From assembly GCA_023421795.1 (NCBI GenBank), contig JAEZSO010000002.1, positions 620,001 to 684,000 of the forward strand: DNA of 64,000 nt, given 5' to 3'. Shown here piece by piece: positions 1 to 7,924 of the stretch. Made by a program: the position numbers and the translations under genes. Position 1 is the stretch's first letter; every line of letters begins with the position of its first letter. The notes under the pieces are model-generated. The model saw nothing but the letters and a program-made list of their open reading frames with translations. It made no database searches and was not told where the DNA came from. The stretch comes from Cyanobacteria bacterium OH_PDB_230 (GTDB lineage Bacteria; Cyanobacteriota; Vampirovibrionia; Gastranaerophilales; Gastranaerophilaceae).

Positions 1-180
1 AAAGCTAAGCTAGAAGCTGCAAAATCACCTGACTTGGACAAAGTAATGGCTGAATATACTACAAAAATGAATAAGACTTTTGATAAAGCAATGGAGCCTT
101 TCCATAAAACTCTTTCTGAACAACAAATGAAAGATTTAATCCAGTATAGATTGGAAATGGGAAAAGCCGACAAAAAATAA
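1..180 (+). CDS. C-terminal end of an unidentified protein
   Basis: An open frame enters from the left edge and ends at a TAA at 178-180, giving the last 59 residues of a protein. The tail is strongly charged, Lys/Glu/Gln-rich and predicted helical (it contains SEQQMKDLIQYRLEMGKADKK), with no cysteines. The start lies outside the window. It is followed after 14 bases by a strong intrinsic terminator. I do not recognise the family; a short periplasmic helical protein is possible but not shown. Confidence 0.6.
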   Translation, partial: KAKLEAAKSPDLDKVMAEYTTKMNKTFDKAMEPFHKTLSEQQMKDLIQYRLEMGKADKK

Positions 181-194
181 TCTTTGATACAAAT

Positions 195-223
195 AAAAAA
201 GCCTCCTAATTGGAGGCTTTTTT
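195..223. terminator. bidirectional intrinsic terminator
   Basis: Six A, then GCCTCC, a 5-base loop, GGAGGC and six T. The A and T runs make it work on both strands, closing the partial gene on the left and the leftward yajQ gene on the right. Confidence 0.9.
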
Positions 224-224
224 G

Positions 225-725
225 TTATCTGTAATTTTGGAATTGCAGCGGGCTGTCATACGAATCTTCATTTTCTCTAAGAAGCTTTATCACCTCTTGA
301 AGTACATCTTTATCTTTGCCGCTCACTCTTACCTGGTCTCCTTGGATGGCTGCTTGGACTTTTAGTTTCGAGTCTTTAATGTCCGCTACTATTTTCTTCG
401 CCAATTCTTGCGTCAAGCCTTTTCTTAGGTTAAAAACTTGTCTTATGTTCCCGCCAAGTGCGCTTTCAATTTTTTGAGGGTCTAAAATTTTTATGCTTAA
501 ATTTCTTTTTACTAACTTTGATTGAAGAATATCAATTATGTTTCTGAGTTTCATATCGTCTGAAGTCGTTATGGTAATTGTTTTGTCGCCATCTAATACA
601 ATGTCTGAGTTAGAACCTTTCAAGTCAAACCTTGAAATAATATCTCTTTTTACCTGATCGACAGCATTTACAAGTTCTTGTTTGTCAAATTCTGATACCA
701 CATCGAAACTGCAATCTTTAGCCAT
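225..725 (-). CDS. yajQ: YajQ family nucleotide-binding protein (UPF0234)
   Basis: A 166-residue protein beginning MAKDCSFDVVSEFDKQELVN, the characteristic YajQ opening, with the usual length of about 160-165. YajQ proteins have two ferredoxin-like domains; some homologues bind cyclic di-GMP and act as transcription co-regulators. The frame is open for 25 more codons upstream, but this ATG is preceded by GAGGA at the right distance and begins where family members begin, so it is chosen. It stands alone between a terminator and the divergent lexA gene. The ligand in this organism is not known from sequence. Confidence 0.9.
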   Translation of the reverse strand: MAKDCSFDVVSEFDKQELVNAVDQVKRDIISRFDLKGSNSDIVLDGDKTITITTSDDMKLRNIIDILQSKLVKRNLSIKILDPQKIESALGGNIRQVFNLRKGLTQELAKKIVADIKDSKLKVQAAIQGDQVRVSGKDKDVLQEVIKLLRENEDSYDSPLQFQNYR

Positions 726-815
726 TTTAAATTCCTCTATTTCTTTTTTTAGTAACATTAGGGCGTTTTCTTTAAACATAAGAATATCAAAAAAATACAA
801 AATTTAAAATCCATA

Positions 816-844
816 TTGACATTTTATGGACGATTGTCTATAAT
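816..844 (+). promoter_or_regulatory. lexA promoter with consensus -35 and -10
   Basis: TTGACA at 816-821 and TATAAT at 839-844 are perfect sigma-70-type hexamers separated by 17 bases. Six bases separate the -10 from the lexA ATG at 851, so transcription should start at or within one base of the start codon. There is no Shine-Dalgarno sequence, so a leaderless message is likely. Confidence 0.9.
825..842. promoter_or_regulatory. candidate LexA operator (7-4-7 inverted repeat)
   Basis: TATGGAC, four bases (GATT), then GTCTATA: an inverted repeat with one mismatch per half. It lies in the spacer and covers part of the -10 box of the lexA promoter, the position expected for an autorepressing operator. 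Assignment to LexA is inference from position; no second copy was found upstream of umuC. Confidence 0.6.
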
Positions 845-850
845 AAAAAC

Positions 851-1426
851 ATGCTTACAGAAAAACAACAGACATTTTTTGAAAATTTAAAGAAACTCTA
901 TGGTTCAGAGGCTCTTCCAAGCTTTGATATTATAGCAAAGGATTTTGGTTTTAAACACAAGAATTCGGTTTGGCAATATTTCAACAAGCTTAGAGAAGAA
1001 AATCTTATAGAAGAGCGCAATCATCATTTTTATATAAATAAAGAGAATTTTGGTGCGATACTTTTTTCTTCATCGGTCAGAGCAGGATTTGCTTCTGTAG
1101 CTGAAGATTCTATAGAAAAAAGGGTCTCTTTGGATGAGACTTTCTACATAAATCACCCTTCTACATTTCTTTTTACGGTCGCCGGTGATTCAATGGTTGA
1201 TTTAGGCATTTTTGAAGGTGATACTGTCGTTATAAGAAAAACAAGTGAAGCAACAGACGGCGATGTTGTCTTGGCGTTTGTGGATGGCGGGTATACCCTC
1301 AAAACCTATCGCAAAAAACAAGGAGAAGTCTGGCTGCAACCTGCCAATTCTTCTTATCCGATTATAAGGCCCCGGGAAGAACTTAGGATTTTTGGAGTGG
1401 CTCAGGGCATAGTCAGAAAATTATAG
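851..1426 (+). CDS. lexA: LexA-type SOS repressor with self-cleaving S24 peptidase domain
   Basis: 191 residues. Residues 1-60 form a winged-helix DNA-binding domain of the LexA type (LTEKQQTFFENLKKLYGSEA...). Residues 75-191 are the S24/LexA peptidase domain: the Ala78-Gly79 scissile bond in SSVRAGFAS, nucleophile Ser114 in AGDSMVD and general base Lys151 in YTLKTY. The Ser-Lys spacing of 37 equals that of E. coli LexA (S119/K156). RecA-stimulated self-cleavage would derepress its targets. It lies directly upstream of umuC, and no umuD is visible, so this protein may be the only S24 partner locally. Very likely autoregulated by the palindrome over its promoter. Confidence 0.88.
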   Translation: MLTEKQQTFFENLKKLYGSEALPSFDIIAKDFGFKHKNSVWQYFNKLREENLIEERNHHFYINKENFGAILFSSSVRAGFASVAEDSIEKRVSLDETFYINHPSTFLFTVAGDSMVDLGIFEGDTVVIRKTSEATDGDVVLAFVDGGYTLKTYRKKQGEVWLQPANSSYPIIRPREELRIFGVAQGIVRKL

Positions 1427-1445
1427 ATTTTAAATTTTCCTTCCT

Positions 1446-1510
1446 AACTAATAATTTATTTATTAGTTAATCTTACCAATAAGCGGATAATTCCCTTATC
1501 CGCTCATTTT
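1446..1510 (+). promoter_or_regulatory. two tandem hairpins in the lexA-umuC gap
   Basis: First hairpin: AACTAATAA (1446-1454), 5-base loop, TTATTAGTT (1460-1468). Second: AGCGGATAA (1482-1490), loop TTCCC, TTATCCGCT (1496-1504), followed by CATTTTTCT. The second looks like an intrinsic terminator sitting just 20 bases before the umuC start. It could end the lexA transcript and attenuate umuC; the first, AT-only palindrome could be a protein site or part of the same structure. Confidence 0.6.
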
Positions 1511-1523
1511 TCTAGGTGTGGTT

Positions 1524-2711
1524 ATGAAAAAACAAATAGCTTTAGTAGATGCAAACAATTTTTTTGTAGGGTGCGAGCAGCTGGTGAATCCTGACTTAAA
1601 GGGTAAGGCGGTATGTGTACTCGGAAATAATGACGGATGCGTATTGGCCCGTTCAAATGAAGCAAAAAAGCTGGGGGTGAGGATGGGGATGCCTTACTTT
1701 ATGGCTAAAAAAGAGTTCCCAACTGTTAGTTATCTTTCTTCCAATATGAAGCTTTATCATGACATTTCGATCAGGCTAAGGCAGATTTTGGCAAACTATT
1801 CTCCTTGTGTAGAAGTTTATTCTATTGATGAAGCTTTTCTGGATTTAACAGGGATAGACAAAGTTTTTGATTGTTCATATGAAGATTTGATTTTAAAAAT
1901 AAAAAATGATGTGCAAGATGAGCTTGGTATAGCTGTTTCAGTAGGGTTGGCCAATTCTAAAGTGTTGGCAAAGATTGCAACAGACAGAGCGAAAAAAAAC
2001 GAGGGGATATATAGGATTGAATACGAAGACATTCGGAGTCAGATTCAATCTATTCCAATAGAAGATATTTGGGGAATAGGAAGAAACACGGCTCGAGAAC
2101 TCAGAAAATATGGTATTTTTACCGCGCTCGATGTACTCTCCCGAGACGATGAATTTTATAAAAGGATTTTGGGAAAAAGAGGATTAGCGCTCAAACATGA
2201 ACTTTTAGGGGAAAGCGTTATGCTTGTTGAAAACGGCTTTCAAGTGCCTAAGTCGATACAAAGGACCTCTTCTTTTCCTGAATTTACTTCGGATAAAGAA
2301 TATATTAAAAACGCGCTGTATAAGCACCTGCACAGCGCATGTGTAAAAATGAGGGATTTTAATCTTGCAGCAAAAGAACTTTGTGTAATGCTAAGAACCA
2401 AAGATTTTAGAGTTTTTGTTGACAGAATTGAACTTGAAAGGCCGCTTGCCAGTGAATATATGCTAAATAAGAAGGTAGATTACCTATTAAATAAAATGTA
2501 CTCCTCAGATATTATATATAGATCTTCGGGCGTTTATGTTTCAGGGTTGCAGGATTTATCGGTAACTCAGTTATATTTGACTGATTCAGAGAAATTTCTG
2601 AAAGCAGAAAAATTAGCTAAATTGTGGGATTTGATAGAAGATAAATATGGGAAAAAAGTTTTCGGGATAGGATTGATTCCAAATCATCCATCAAAAAAGC
2701 CACCCGGTTAG
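1524..2711 (+). CDS. umuC: UmuC-like Y-family DNA polymerase (Pol V catalytic subunit type)
   Basis: 395 residues. The N-terminus carries the Y-family palm residues: VDANNFFVGCEQL with the first catalytic Asp, NNDGCVLARSNEAKKLGV, and SIDEAFLDLTG with the second Asp-Glu pair. The helix-hairpin-helix thumb region includes IEDIWGIGRNTARELRKYG, and the C-terminal part is the little-finger/UmuC_C region. Length is close to UmuC (about 420) and not to DinB. ATG at 1524 is preferred over the in-frame GTG at 1518 because AGGTG lies 5 bases upstream. It should carry out translesion synthesis in the SOS response. In E. coli UmuC needs UmuD'; the only S24 protein here is LexA. The last codons run through a terminator. 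Confidence 0.92.
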   Translation: MKKQIALVDANNFFVGCEQLVNPDLKGKAVCVLGNNDGCVLARSNEAKKLGVRMGMPYFMAKKEFPTVSYLSSNMKLYHDISIRLRQILANYSPCVEVYSIDEAFLDLTGIDKVFDCSYEDLILKIKNDVQDELGIAVSVGLANSKVLAKIATDRAKKNEGIYRIEYEDIRSQIQSIPIEDIWGIGRNTARELRKYGIFTALDVLSRDDEFYKRILGKRGLALKHELLGESVMLVENGFQVPKSIQRTSSFPEFTSDKEYIKNALYKHLHSACVKMRDFNLAAKELCVMLRTKDFRVFVDRIELERPLASEYMLNKKVDYLLNKMYSSDIIYRSSGVYVSGLQDLSVTQLYLTDSEKFLKAEKLAKLWDLIEDKYGKKVFGIGLIPNHPSKKPPG

Positions 2712-2720
2712 GTGGCTTTT
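2693..2720. terminator. bidirectional terminator overlapping the umuC stop codon
   Basis: A-run, GCCACC (2699-2704), CGGTTA loop, GGTGGC (2711-2716), TTTT. The umuC stop TAG (2709-2711) lies inside the hairpin. It also faces the end of the leftward gene at 2733, so one structure serves two convergent genes. Confidence 0.88.
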
Positions 2721-2732
2721 AATTTAGTATGA

Positions 2733-4772
2733 CTATTTTTCTTTTGGTTTATTTATTGTTATGCAGTCTGCATAGTCAAGAAGTATAGATGGAGGAACGG
2801 TTTTTGCTTTAGGGACAACAATTACTTCTCCAGAGATTTTGTATTTGTTTTCTATTTCTTCTTTTTGTTCCGGATTCATAGCAACCAAACCTGTTTTAGT
2901 GTTGATTGAATTTATAACGTTTTTGCGTTCAAAATCAAGAAGTTTGAAGTCGCCTCTTGCTATGTCCATTGTTACGTCATAAAGAGCTGCTGCTTGACCT
3001 ACGTCCGCCCAAGATTCATCTGTTGGAACGGCAATGACTTTTTGATCTCCAAGTACTGCTTTAGCCTCTAATAAGACGCTATCAGGAATTTTCTCAAGGA
3101 AGTTGATGAATTTAGGGTTTTTATCTTCGCCTGCAACTACCGGGAGATTTTTTCTCATTTCATCAGGAGTTTCAAATTGAGAAAGAACCATTATCGTAGG
3201 TACTAGGTGTTTAGACCAGTCTCTTGTTTCTTTTCCTTCCAATGCTTTGTTGAATTTAGGTTCAATTATTTCAAGAGCTTGGAACGCTTCTTTACTTACA
3301 GCGAATTGGAAAGTATTTGTTAAGCAGTAGTTATCTTTATCCATAAATTCAGGATCGATTTTTTTCGGTTTTTCAGCAAATTTAAGAATTTGATTGTCGT
3401 CAGATAATGCCATTATTCCGAAAGTGCCTCTGGCTTCTGCTTCTGGAACCTTTTTGGCGATCATCGCTATTGCAGTGTGACCTTCGTTCATTTTTTCTGC
3501 TGCTTCTGCTATCGCAAGAGGCATTCTTGAGATTGAATCGTTAGGGAATATGAATTCACATGTTTGATTGTTTTGTATCATTTTTTGATATAAATCGATA
3601 GTGAATCCGCCGTTACCTTTGTTTACTCCGCTTTTGTTCAAGTAGAATTTTACGTTTTTACCTATTCCGAACTTTTCAGCTGAACAGTCAAGAAGGCCGG
3701 CCATGTGTAAACTTATAAATGTAGTTTCCATCGGCGTTAATCCTGTAGAAGTTCTGAATACACCTTTTGTTGACTGTGCTCCATCTTCTTTTCCGTGGAA
3801 AATCCCGTCAGAAGATGCATTTGTGTATTCTGCTCTTGAGCCGAAACCACCCGCTAACATTGCTATTTGAATGCTGTCAGCACCATCTTTTGCAATAAAT
3901 TGAGGAAGGGTTATTTCTCTGCTTTTGAGTTTTTGTTCAAACTCTCTTATACTGTCAACGATTTCAGCATTAAATCTGCCGTCTTCCATACCAATTATTA
4001 TTTCTCCGCCAACACCTATAGATGGGTGCGGTTCTAGGTCTTTAATTACAGGTATATTTTCAGGAGTGAAAGGCTTAAATTCTCTTCCTGGTTTTTTTCC
4101 TGCTGCCAAGAGTGTTCCGTCTTCTTTTTTCTCAATGTTGCCGGCACTTGTAAGGATTACATCATTGCCATCTTCAACAACTGCCATTAATTTGCCTTTT
4201 GTGTTTAGAACAGATACTTGCTCTGTGTTTTTATTTTTTGGGTTTAATACAACACTGATTTTTTGAGTTAAGTCAGGAACTCCTGATGGAGGAGTTGAAT
4301 TGACGTCTCTTTCAGGTCTTACTGCCATTTCAAATAAAATGTCGTCATTGAACAGTTTTTTTAATTGAGTTCTGGCTTCAACTACTTTTTTACCGTCATT
4401 TTGAAGTTCTATTGTTGTTTTAATTGCATCATCGTATTTTTTAAGTTCCGGAGAAAACCTTGTTATTATGTTGTTTACATTGGTTTTTGTACCGACATCC
4501 TCTCCGTTTTTGCCTGCTTTTGTGTCTTTACATACAGATACTCTGTCTGTTGCTTCTGCAAACTCAGTAAAAAGGGCTCCTGAAAAGCTAATCGTTTTAG
4601 CTATAGGAACAATTGTTTGTGCTTGCAACGCTAAAGCTAATTTGTCTCCAGATAGAGGCGATGCTTTAAATGGTATTACGTTTGATTTTGTGATTGGTGA
4701 TGTTGTGTTTTGTGTCTCTCTCGCTTTTAAAGAGTGCAAATAAAGCGCATTTGTACTAATGCCTTGAATCAT
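2733..4772 (-). CDS. large protein with divergent sugar-nucleotidyltransferase domain
   Basis: 679 residues from the ATG at 4772, which has AAGGAG eight bases upstream; a start seven codons earlier has none. Residues 1 to about 295 match nothing I know: Lys/Thr/Ser-rich with short IPFKASPLSG and ISFSGA segments. From about 303 a nucleotidyltransferase fold begins (AMLAGGFGSR at about 304-313), with FIFPNDSISRM, LKFAEKPKKI and a late SWADVGQ that resembles the WxDxG motif of mannose- or glucose-1-phosphate nucleotidyltransferases. The usual PK(x)LLP stretch after the glycine loop is replaced by a long insertion ending TPMETTFISL. The substrate, and whether it is active, cannot be read. It is monocistronic with a long, structured upstream region. 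Confidence 0.65.
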   Translation of the reverse strand: MIQGISTNALYLHSLKARETQNTTSPITKSNVIPFKASPLSGDKLALALQAQTIVPIAKTISFSGALFTEFAEATDRVSVCKDTKAGKNGEDVGTKTNVNNIITRFSPELKKYDDAIKTTIELQNDGKKVVEARTQLKKLFNDDILFEMAVRPERDVNSTPPSGVPDLTQKISVVLNPKNKNTEQVSVLNTKGKLMAVVEDGNDVILTSAGNIEKKEDGTLLAAGKKPGREFKPFTPENIPVIKDLEPHPSIGVGGEIIIGMEDGRFNAEIVDSIREFEQKLKSREITLPQFIAKDGADSIQIAMLAGGFGSRAEYTNASSDGIFHGKEDGAQSTKGVFRTSTGLTPMETTFISLHMAGLLDCSAEKFGIGKNVKFYLNKSGVNKGNGGFTIDLYQKMIQNNQTCEFIFPNDSISRMPLAIAEAAEKMNEGHTAIAMIAKKVPEAEARGTFGIMALSDDNQILKFAEKPKKIDPEFMDKDNYCLTNTFQFAVSKEAFQALEIIEPKFNKALEGKETRDWSKHLVPTIMVLSQFETPDEMRKNLPVVAGEDKNPKFINFLEKIPDSVLLEAKAVLGDQKVIAVPTDESWADVGQAAALYDVTMDIARGDFKLLDFERKNVINSINTKTGLVAMNPEQKEEIENKYKISGEVIVVPKAKTVPPSILLDYADCITINKPKEK

Positions 4773-5221
4773 ATTTTTCTCCTTAGTCTTCAATTTTTAA
4801 ATTAGAATGCAATATTAATTAAACACCTAAAATATTTTTTGTGCTAGTTTTGCTTTTTCTGTTAAGAAATGTAAAAACGAGTTTTTAAATACGTTTAACT
4901 CTTTCACAGAGTGCCTTTAGAGCTTAAATAAAACAGAAAAAAGCTATGAATTTAGGGGTTCATAGCTATAGATTAGGGATATGTGTATCGTCGTCTTCTA
5001 AGGAGTATAGTTGTATTCTAGCAATCAAAGCTTGAGATGAAATCATACAGACTTATGAATAATTTATTTTCGATAAATTAAATTTTCGTATAAAAGAAGT
5101 ATGGATTGTTTATTAAAAACTATGAGAAATCAGTTTAGAAATCTCGTATTATCCAAGTTGCTAGGGTATATTTTTGAGAATGTTGTATAATTAGAATGAT
5201 GTCTTTAAATAAGGATGAGAA
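4773..5221. other. 449-base gap without a protein gene
   Basis: Contains the start signals of the leftward gene (4773-4790), the candidate terminated leader or small RNA (4932-5020), and start signals of the rightward TPR gene: TATAAT at 5186-5191 and AAGGA at 5211-5215. No reading frame of credible composition and no tRNA-like structure was found in the rest. Confidence 0.6.
4932..5020 (-). promoter_or_regulatory. candidate leader attenuator or small RNA upstream of the gene at 2733-4772
   Basis: On the minus strand a TGC-TAGAAT extended -10 (5020-5015) is followed about 7 bases later by a short segment containing CTCCTTAG (5005-4998). Then comes a 9-bp hairpin, AGCTATGAA/TTCATAGCT (arms 4967-4959 and 4950-4942), ending in TTTTTTCTGTTTT. 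This is a minus-strand terminator with no gene before it. CTCCTTAG is exactly complementary to the CTAAGGAG ribosome-binding site of the next gene (4779-4786). It could be a terminated leader (attenuator/riboswitch-like) or a free RNA of roughly 75 nt. The -35 box is poor, so the promoter is tentative. Confidence 0.4.
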
Positions 5222-6622
5222 ATGAAGGTTCAAACATTATTAGAACAAGCGCAATTGCTTTCAGACAACGAAAATTACGAAAAATCATATGAGCTGCTAA
5301 AAACAGCTTATGAGTTGGACAAAACAAATCCCGACATAATCGAGAAATTGGCGATACAGGCTAAAATGCTTGATAAACTTGATGAATCTGTCGGATATTG
5401 GGAGACTTTGGTTGATCTTGATCCTAACAGTGAACTTGCTTATACTGAACTTCAGGACATCTATTTTCACACCAATAAGTATAAGTATTATCTTACAAGA
5501 GCAAAAGTGAAAATCATTCATGAGAACATATCTCAATCCGTTTCGGATTATAAAAAAGCGATTGAAAATACTCAGGTAGAAAGAGAAATAATGGAAGCAA
5601 GGTTGCTTCTTGGAAAAGCTTATGAATTTTTAGGCAAAATTACAAATGCAATTGATGAATATTTCAAAATAGTTGAAATGGAAGATAATTTGGTCGTTTA
5701 TTATAAACTTGCCGAACTTTATTCTCAACAGAATGATAAATCTTCCGCAATCAGCGTTCTTAGAAGGGCTTTGGAAGCTTACCCTGATGAAGCCAATTTG
5801 AAAGAACTTATGGCCGGTTCTCTTTTAGAAACCGGGCAGTTCGATGAAGCTCTGCAGTATGTTCAATCAGATCTGACAAAGGTAAAGATTTATCTCTCGA
5901 AAAATGATAACGATAAAGCATACAAGACTTTAGAGCTCATAGAAGATAAAAACTCCCCTAATTATTTTGCGCTTTTGGCTGAGTATTATTACAACGAAAA
6001 AGAGTTTGATAAATGTTTGGAGAATGTTCTCGAATTTAAAAAACTTGAACCGCAAAGCCCGCTTGCTTATCAAATGACAGCGCTGGTTTACGAAGAACAG
6101 AATGATTTATTTAAATCTCACTTTAATTGGGGAAAATTTTATATTCAAAAAGGTGATTATGAAATGGCGATGAATGAATATATTCACGCTCATAACTTAA
6201 ATCCTAAGGATGCTCAGGTAATCAAAGAAATTATAAAATTAAATGAAAATTCAGGAGATAGTTCTATCCTTGTAGAGTTTTATGAAAAACTTCTTGCGGT
6301 GGAACCTGATAATCAGAATGCGCTCAAAAGCTTGGGAAAATTCTATGAAAATATGAGTGAATACAAAGACGCTCTTGATTATTATTTGAAAGTAGAAGAT
6401 ATCAACAAAAACGACATAGATATTTTAAAAGACATTGCGTTTTGCTGTGAAAAATTGAAAAAAGGCGCTCTTGCAAAAGAATATTATCAAAAATATATTG
6501 ATAGAGCTCCATTAGGGCAAGATTTAGACAATATTAAATCGAAACTTTTTAAGATGTCAGATGAAAACGTGGTTGAAGATGAAGGACTTTTGGAAAAAAT
6601 CTTCAGACTCTTCTCTAAATAA
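5222..6622 (+). CDS. TPR-repeat protein
   Basis: 466 residues built almost entirely of tetratricopeptide-like helix pairs (KAYELLGK-, LAELYSQQNDKSSAISVLRRALEAYPDE-, LKSLGKFYENMSEYKDALDYYLKV-type segments). There is no signal peptide or membrane segment, so it is probably a cytosolic scaffold or adaptor. AAGGA lies 6 bases before the ATG, and a TATAAT box at 5186-5191 suggests its own promoter. It stands alone; the next gene is convergent. The partner is unknown. Confidence 0.8.
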   Translation: MKVQTLLEQAQLLSDNENYEKSYELLKTAYELDKTNPDIIEKLAIQAKMLDKLDESVGYWETLVDLDPNSELAYTELQDIYFHTNKYKYYLTRAKVKIIHENISQSVSDYKKAIENTQVEREIMEARLLLGKAYEFLGKITNAIDEYFKIVEMEDNLVVYYKLAELYSQQNDKSSAISVLRRALEAYPDEANLKELMAGSLLETGQFDEALQYVQSDLTKVKIYLSKNDNDKAYKTLELIEDKNSPNYFALLAEYYYNEKEFDKCLENVLEFKKLEPQSPLAYQMTALVYEEQNDLFKSHFNWGKFYIQKGDYEMAMNEYIHAHNLNPKDAQVIKEIIKLNENSGDSSILVEFYEKLLAVEPDNQNALKSLGKFYENMSEYKDALDYYLKVEDINKNDIDILKDIAFCCEKLKKGALAKEYYQKYIDRAPLGQDLDNIKSKLFKMSDENVVEDEGLLEKIFRLFSK

Positions 6623-6687
6623 CGAACACAAGCGGCTTTTAAGTTTGTATTAAGCAAAATACTCAGAATTGTGCTTCTTCTTTCTGC

Positions 6688-7446
6688 TTAGTTTAAAATA
6701 CAATATTTTAGCAGGGTAAGGATTTTTTTTAGTTTTGTTTTGAATCTGTGGGATTTAGGGTAATAGTTTGAGAGTATTTTTCTTCTTTCTTTTTTGTACA
6801 GTTTTTGGTGTTTTTCTAAAGAGGAGATGCCATCATTTTTGAAGTTGGAAATTGTTAAATCAATATATCTGAACTCTACATTGTTTTTGGTAAACAATAG
6901 CCATTTTTCCCTGTCGCTTATGATTTGATAAGTTTCATCGTAGAGTCCGTATTTGTCAAACAAACTTTTTGATATAAAGGTTGATTGATGGCAAATGCAG
7001 TCGTACACAAAGAAATCTTTAGGAAGTTTTTCGGGAAGCTTTCTTATATTGTTGTTTTCGCTTAAAGTGTTTTCAGATTGCATAATTAATACGTTGCCGT
7101 ATAGTACGCATTCGTTGTATTCATTTTTCTCAAAAACATTTTTTAATGCATCGTTATCAAAATAACTGTCGCCCCCGTTTAAAAAACTTATAAAATCACC
7201 GGAACAAAGTCTAATACCTTTGTTCATTGCGTTATACCTGCCATTATCTTTTTCTGAGACGAGTTTAGTTATTTTGTCTTTGTATTTTTTAAGTATTTCT
7301 AAAGTTCCATCCGTTGAGCCGCCATCTATTACAATCCACTCAAAGTCCCGCCAAGACTGATTAATAACACTTTGGCAAGTTTGTTCTATGTCAGGTTGGT
7401 TGTAGCATATGGTAATTATAGAGAGTCTTGGGTTTGTTTTTGTCAT
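6688..7446 (-). CDS. family 2 glycosyltransferase
   Basis: 252 residues with the GT-A fold opening RLSIITICYNQPDIEQTCQS, then WIVIDGGSTDGTLEIL with nucleotide-sugar-binding Asp residues, and NGGDSYFDNDAL near the metal-binding site. The pattern resembles WcaA/WcaE-type transferases of surface polysaccharide synthesis. It is third of a three-gene leftward operon, with 2 bases between it and the gene before. Donor and acceptor sugars cannot be inferred. The C-terminal 30 residues are Lys-rich and may associate with the membrane. Confidence 0.85.
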   Translation of the reverse strand: MTKTNPRLSIITICYNQPDIEQTCQSVINQSWRDFEWIVIDGGSTDGTLEILKKYKDKITKLVSEKDNGRYNAMNKGIRLCSGDFISFLNGGDSYFDNDALKNVFEKNEYNECVLYGNVLIMQSENTLSENNNIRKLPEKLPKDFFVYDCICHQSTFISKSLFDKYGLYDETYQIISDREKWLLFTKNNVEFRYIDLTISNFKNDGISSLEKHQKLYKKERRKILSNYYPKSHRFKTKLKKILTLLKYCILN

Positions 7447-7448
7447 TT

Positions 7449-7910
7449 TTAATCCTCAAGGATTTCTTTTATAAGGGCAATAAAAGATTTATTAATCAGT
7501 GTATTGAGCTTTATCCCGGTTCCTTTTAATACTTCGTTTTGCAAAAATTCAATCGTATTGAATACTTTTTTTGTGGCAATAAGAACGTAATCCGCTTCTA
7601 GAGTGGTTATTTCATCGGGGGCGCATACAAGGTAGCCTCTAAATCTTTCTTCTTGTTCGTGGTTAAAAAACTTTCGGTCTGCAACTGCAATAATATTTAA
7701 TTCCGACAAATCATAGTGTTTCTCTATAACCTGAAAAAATACACCCGCCCCGTAGATTATTATTTTTTTGTTTTTATATTTTTTCGATATTTTTTTTAGA
7801 TGTTTTTCAAAATTTGTTTTTTCCAAAAATTCCAGAAATTCTTTTTCTTGAATAGAATCAATGTTTTTAAATTTTTTTGTATCTATTTTTTTACAGCAGA
7901 AACAAAACAC
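7449..7910 (-). CDS. Rossmann-fold protein of a polysaccharide operon
   Basis: 153 residues. After a Lys-rich N-terminus starting MFCFCCKK, the segment KKIIIYGAGVFFQVIEKHY at about 48-66 is a dinucleotide-type glycine loop (GxGxxx). IIAVADRKF follows as a second strand, then VCAPDEI and YVLIATKKVF. Small proteins of this kind sit beside glycosyltransferases and resemble the NAD- or SAM-binding half of sugar-modifying enzymes, without a catalytic domain. Position between two glycosyltransferase genes supports a role in glycan modification; the reaction is unknown. Confidence 0.6.
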   Translation of the reverse strand: MFCFCCKKIDTKKFKNIDSIQEKEFLEFLEKTNFEKHLKKISKKYKNKKIIIYGAGVFFQVIEKHYDLSELNIIAVADRKFFNHEQEERFRGYLVCAPDEITTLEADYVLIATKKVFNTIEFLQNEVLKGTGIKLNTLINKSFIALIKEILED

Positions 7911-7924
7911 TGTTATCTCCTTGT

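Noticed and set aside
3925..4743. Rightward open frames opposite the nucleotidyltransferase-like gene
   Set aside because: They lie wholly inside the minus-strand gene, have low-complexity Ser/Phe/Ile composition and no ribosome site; shadows of the real frame.
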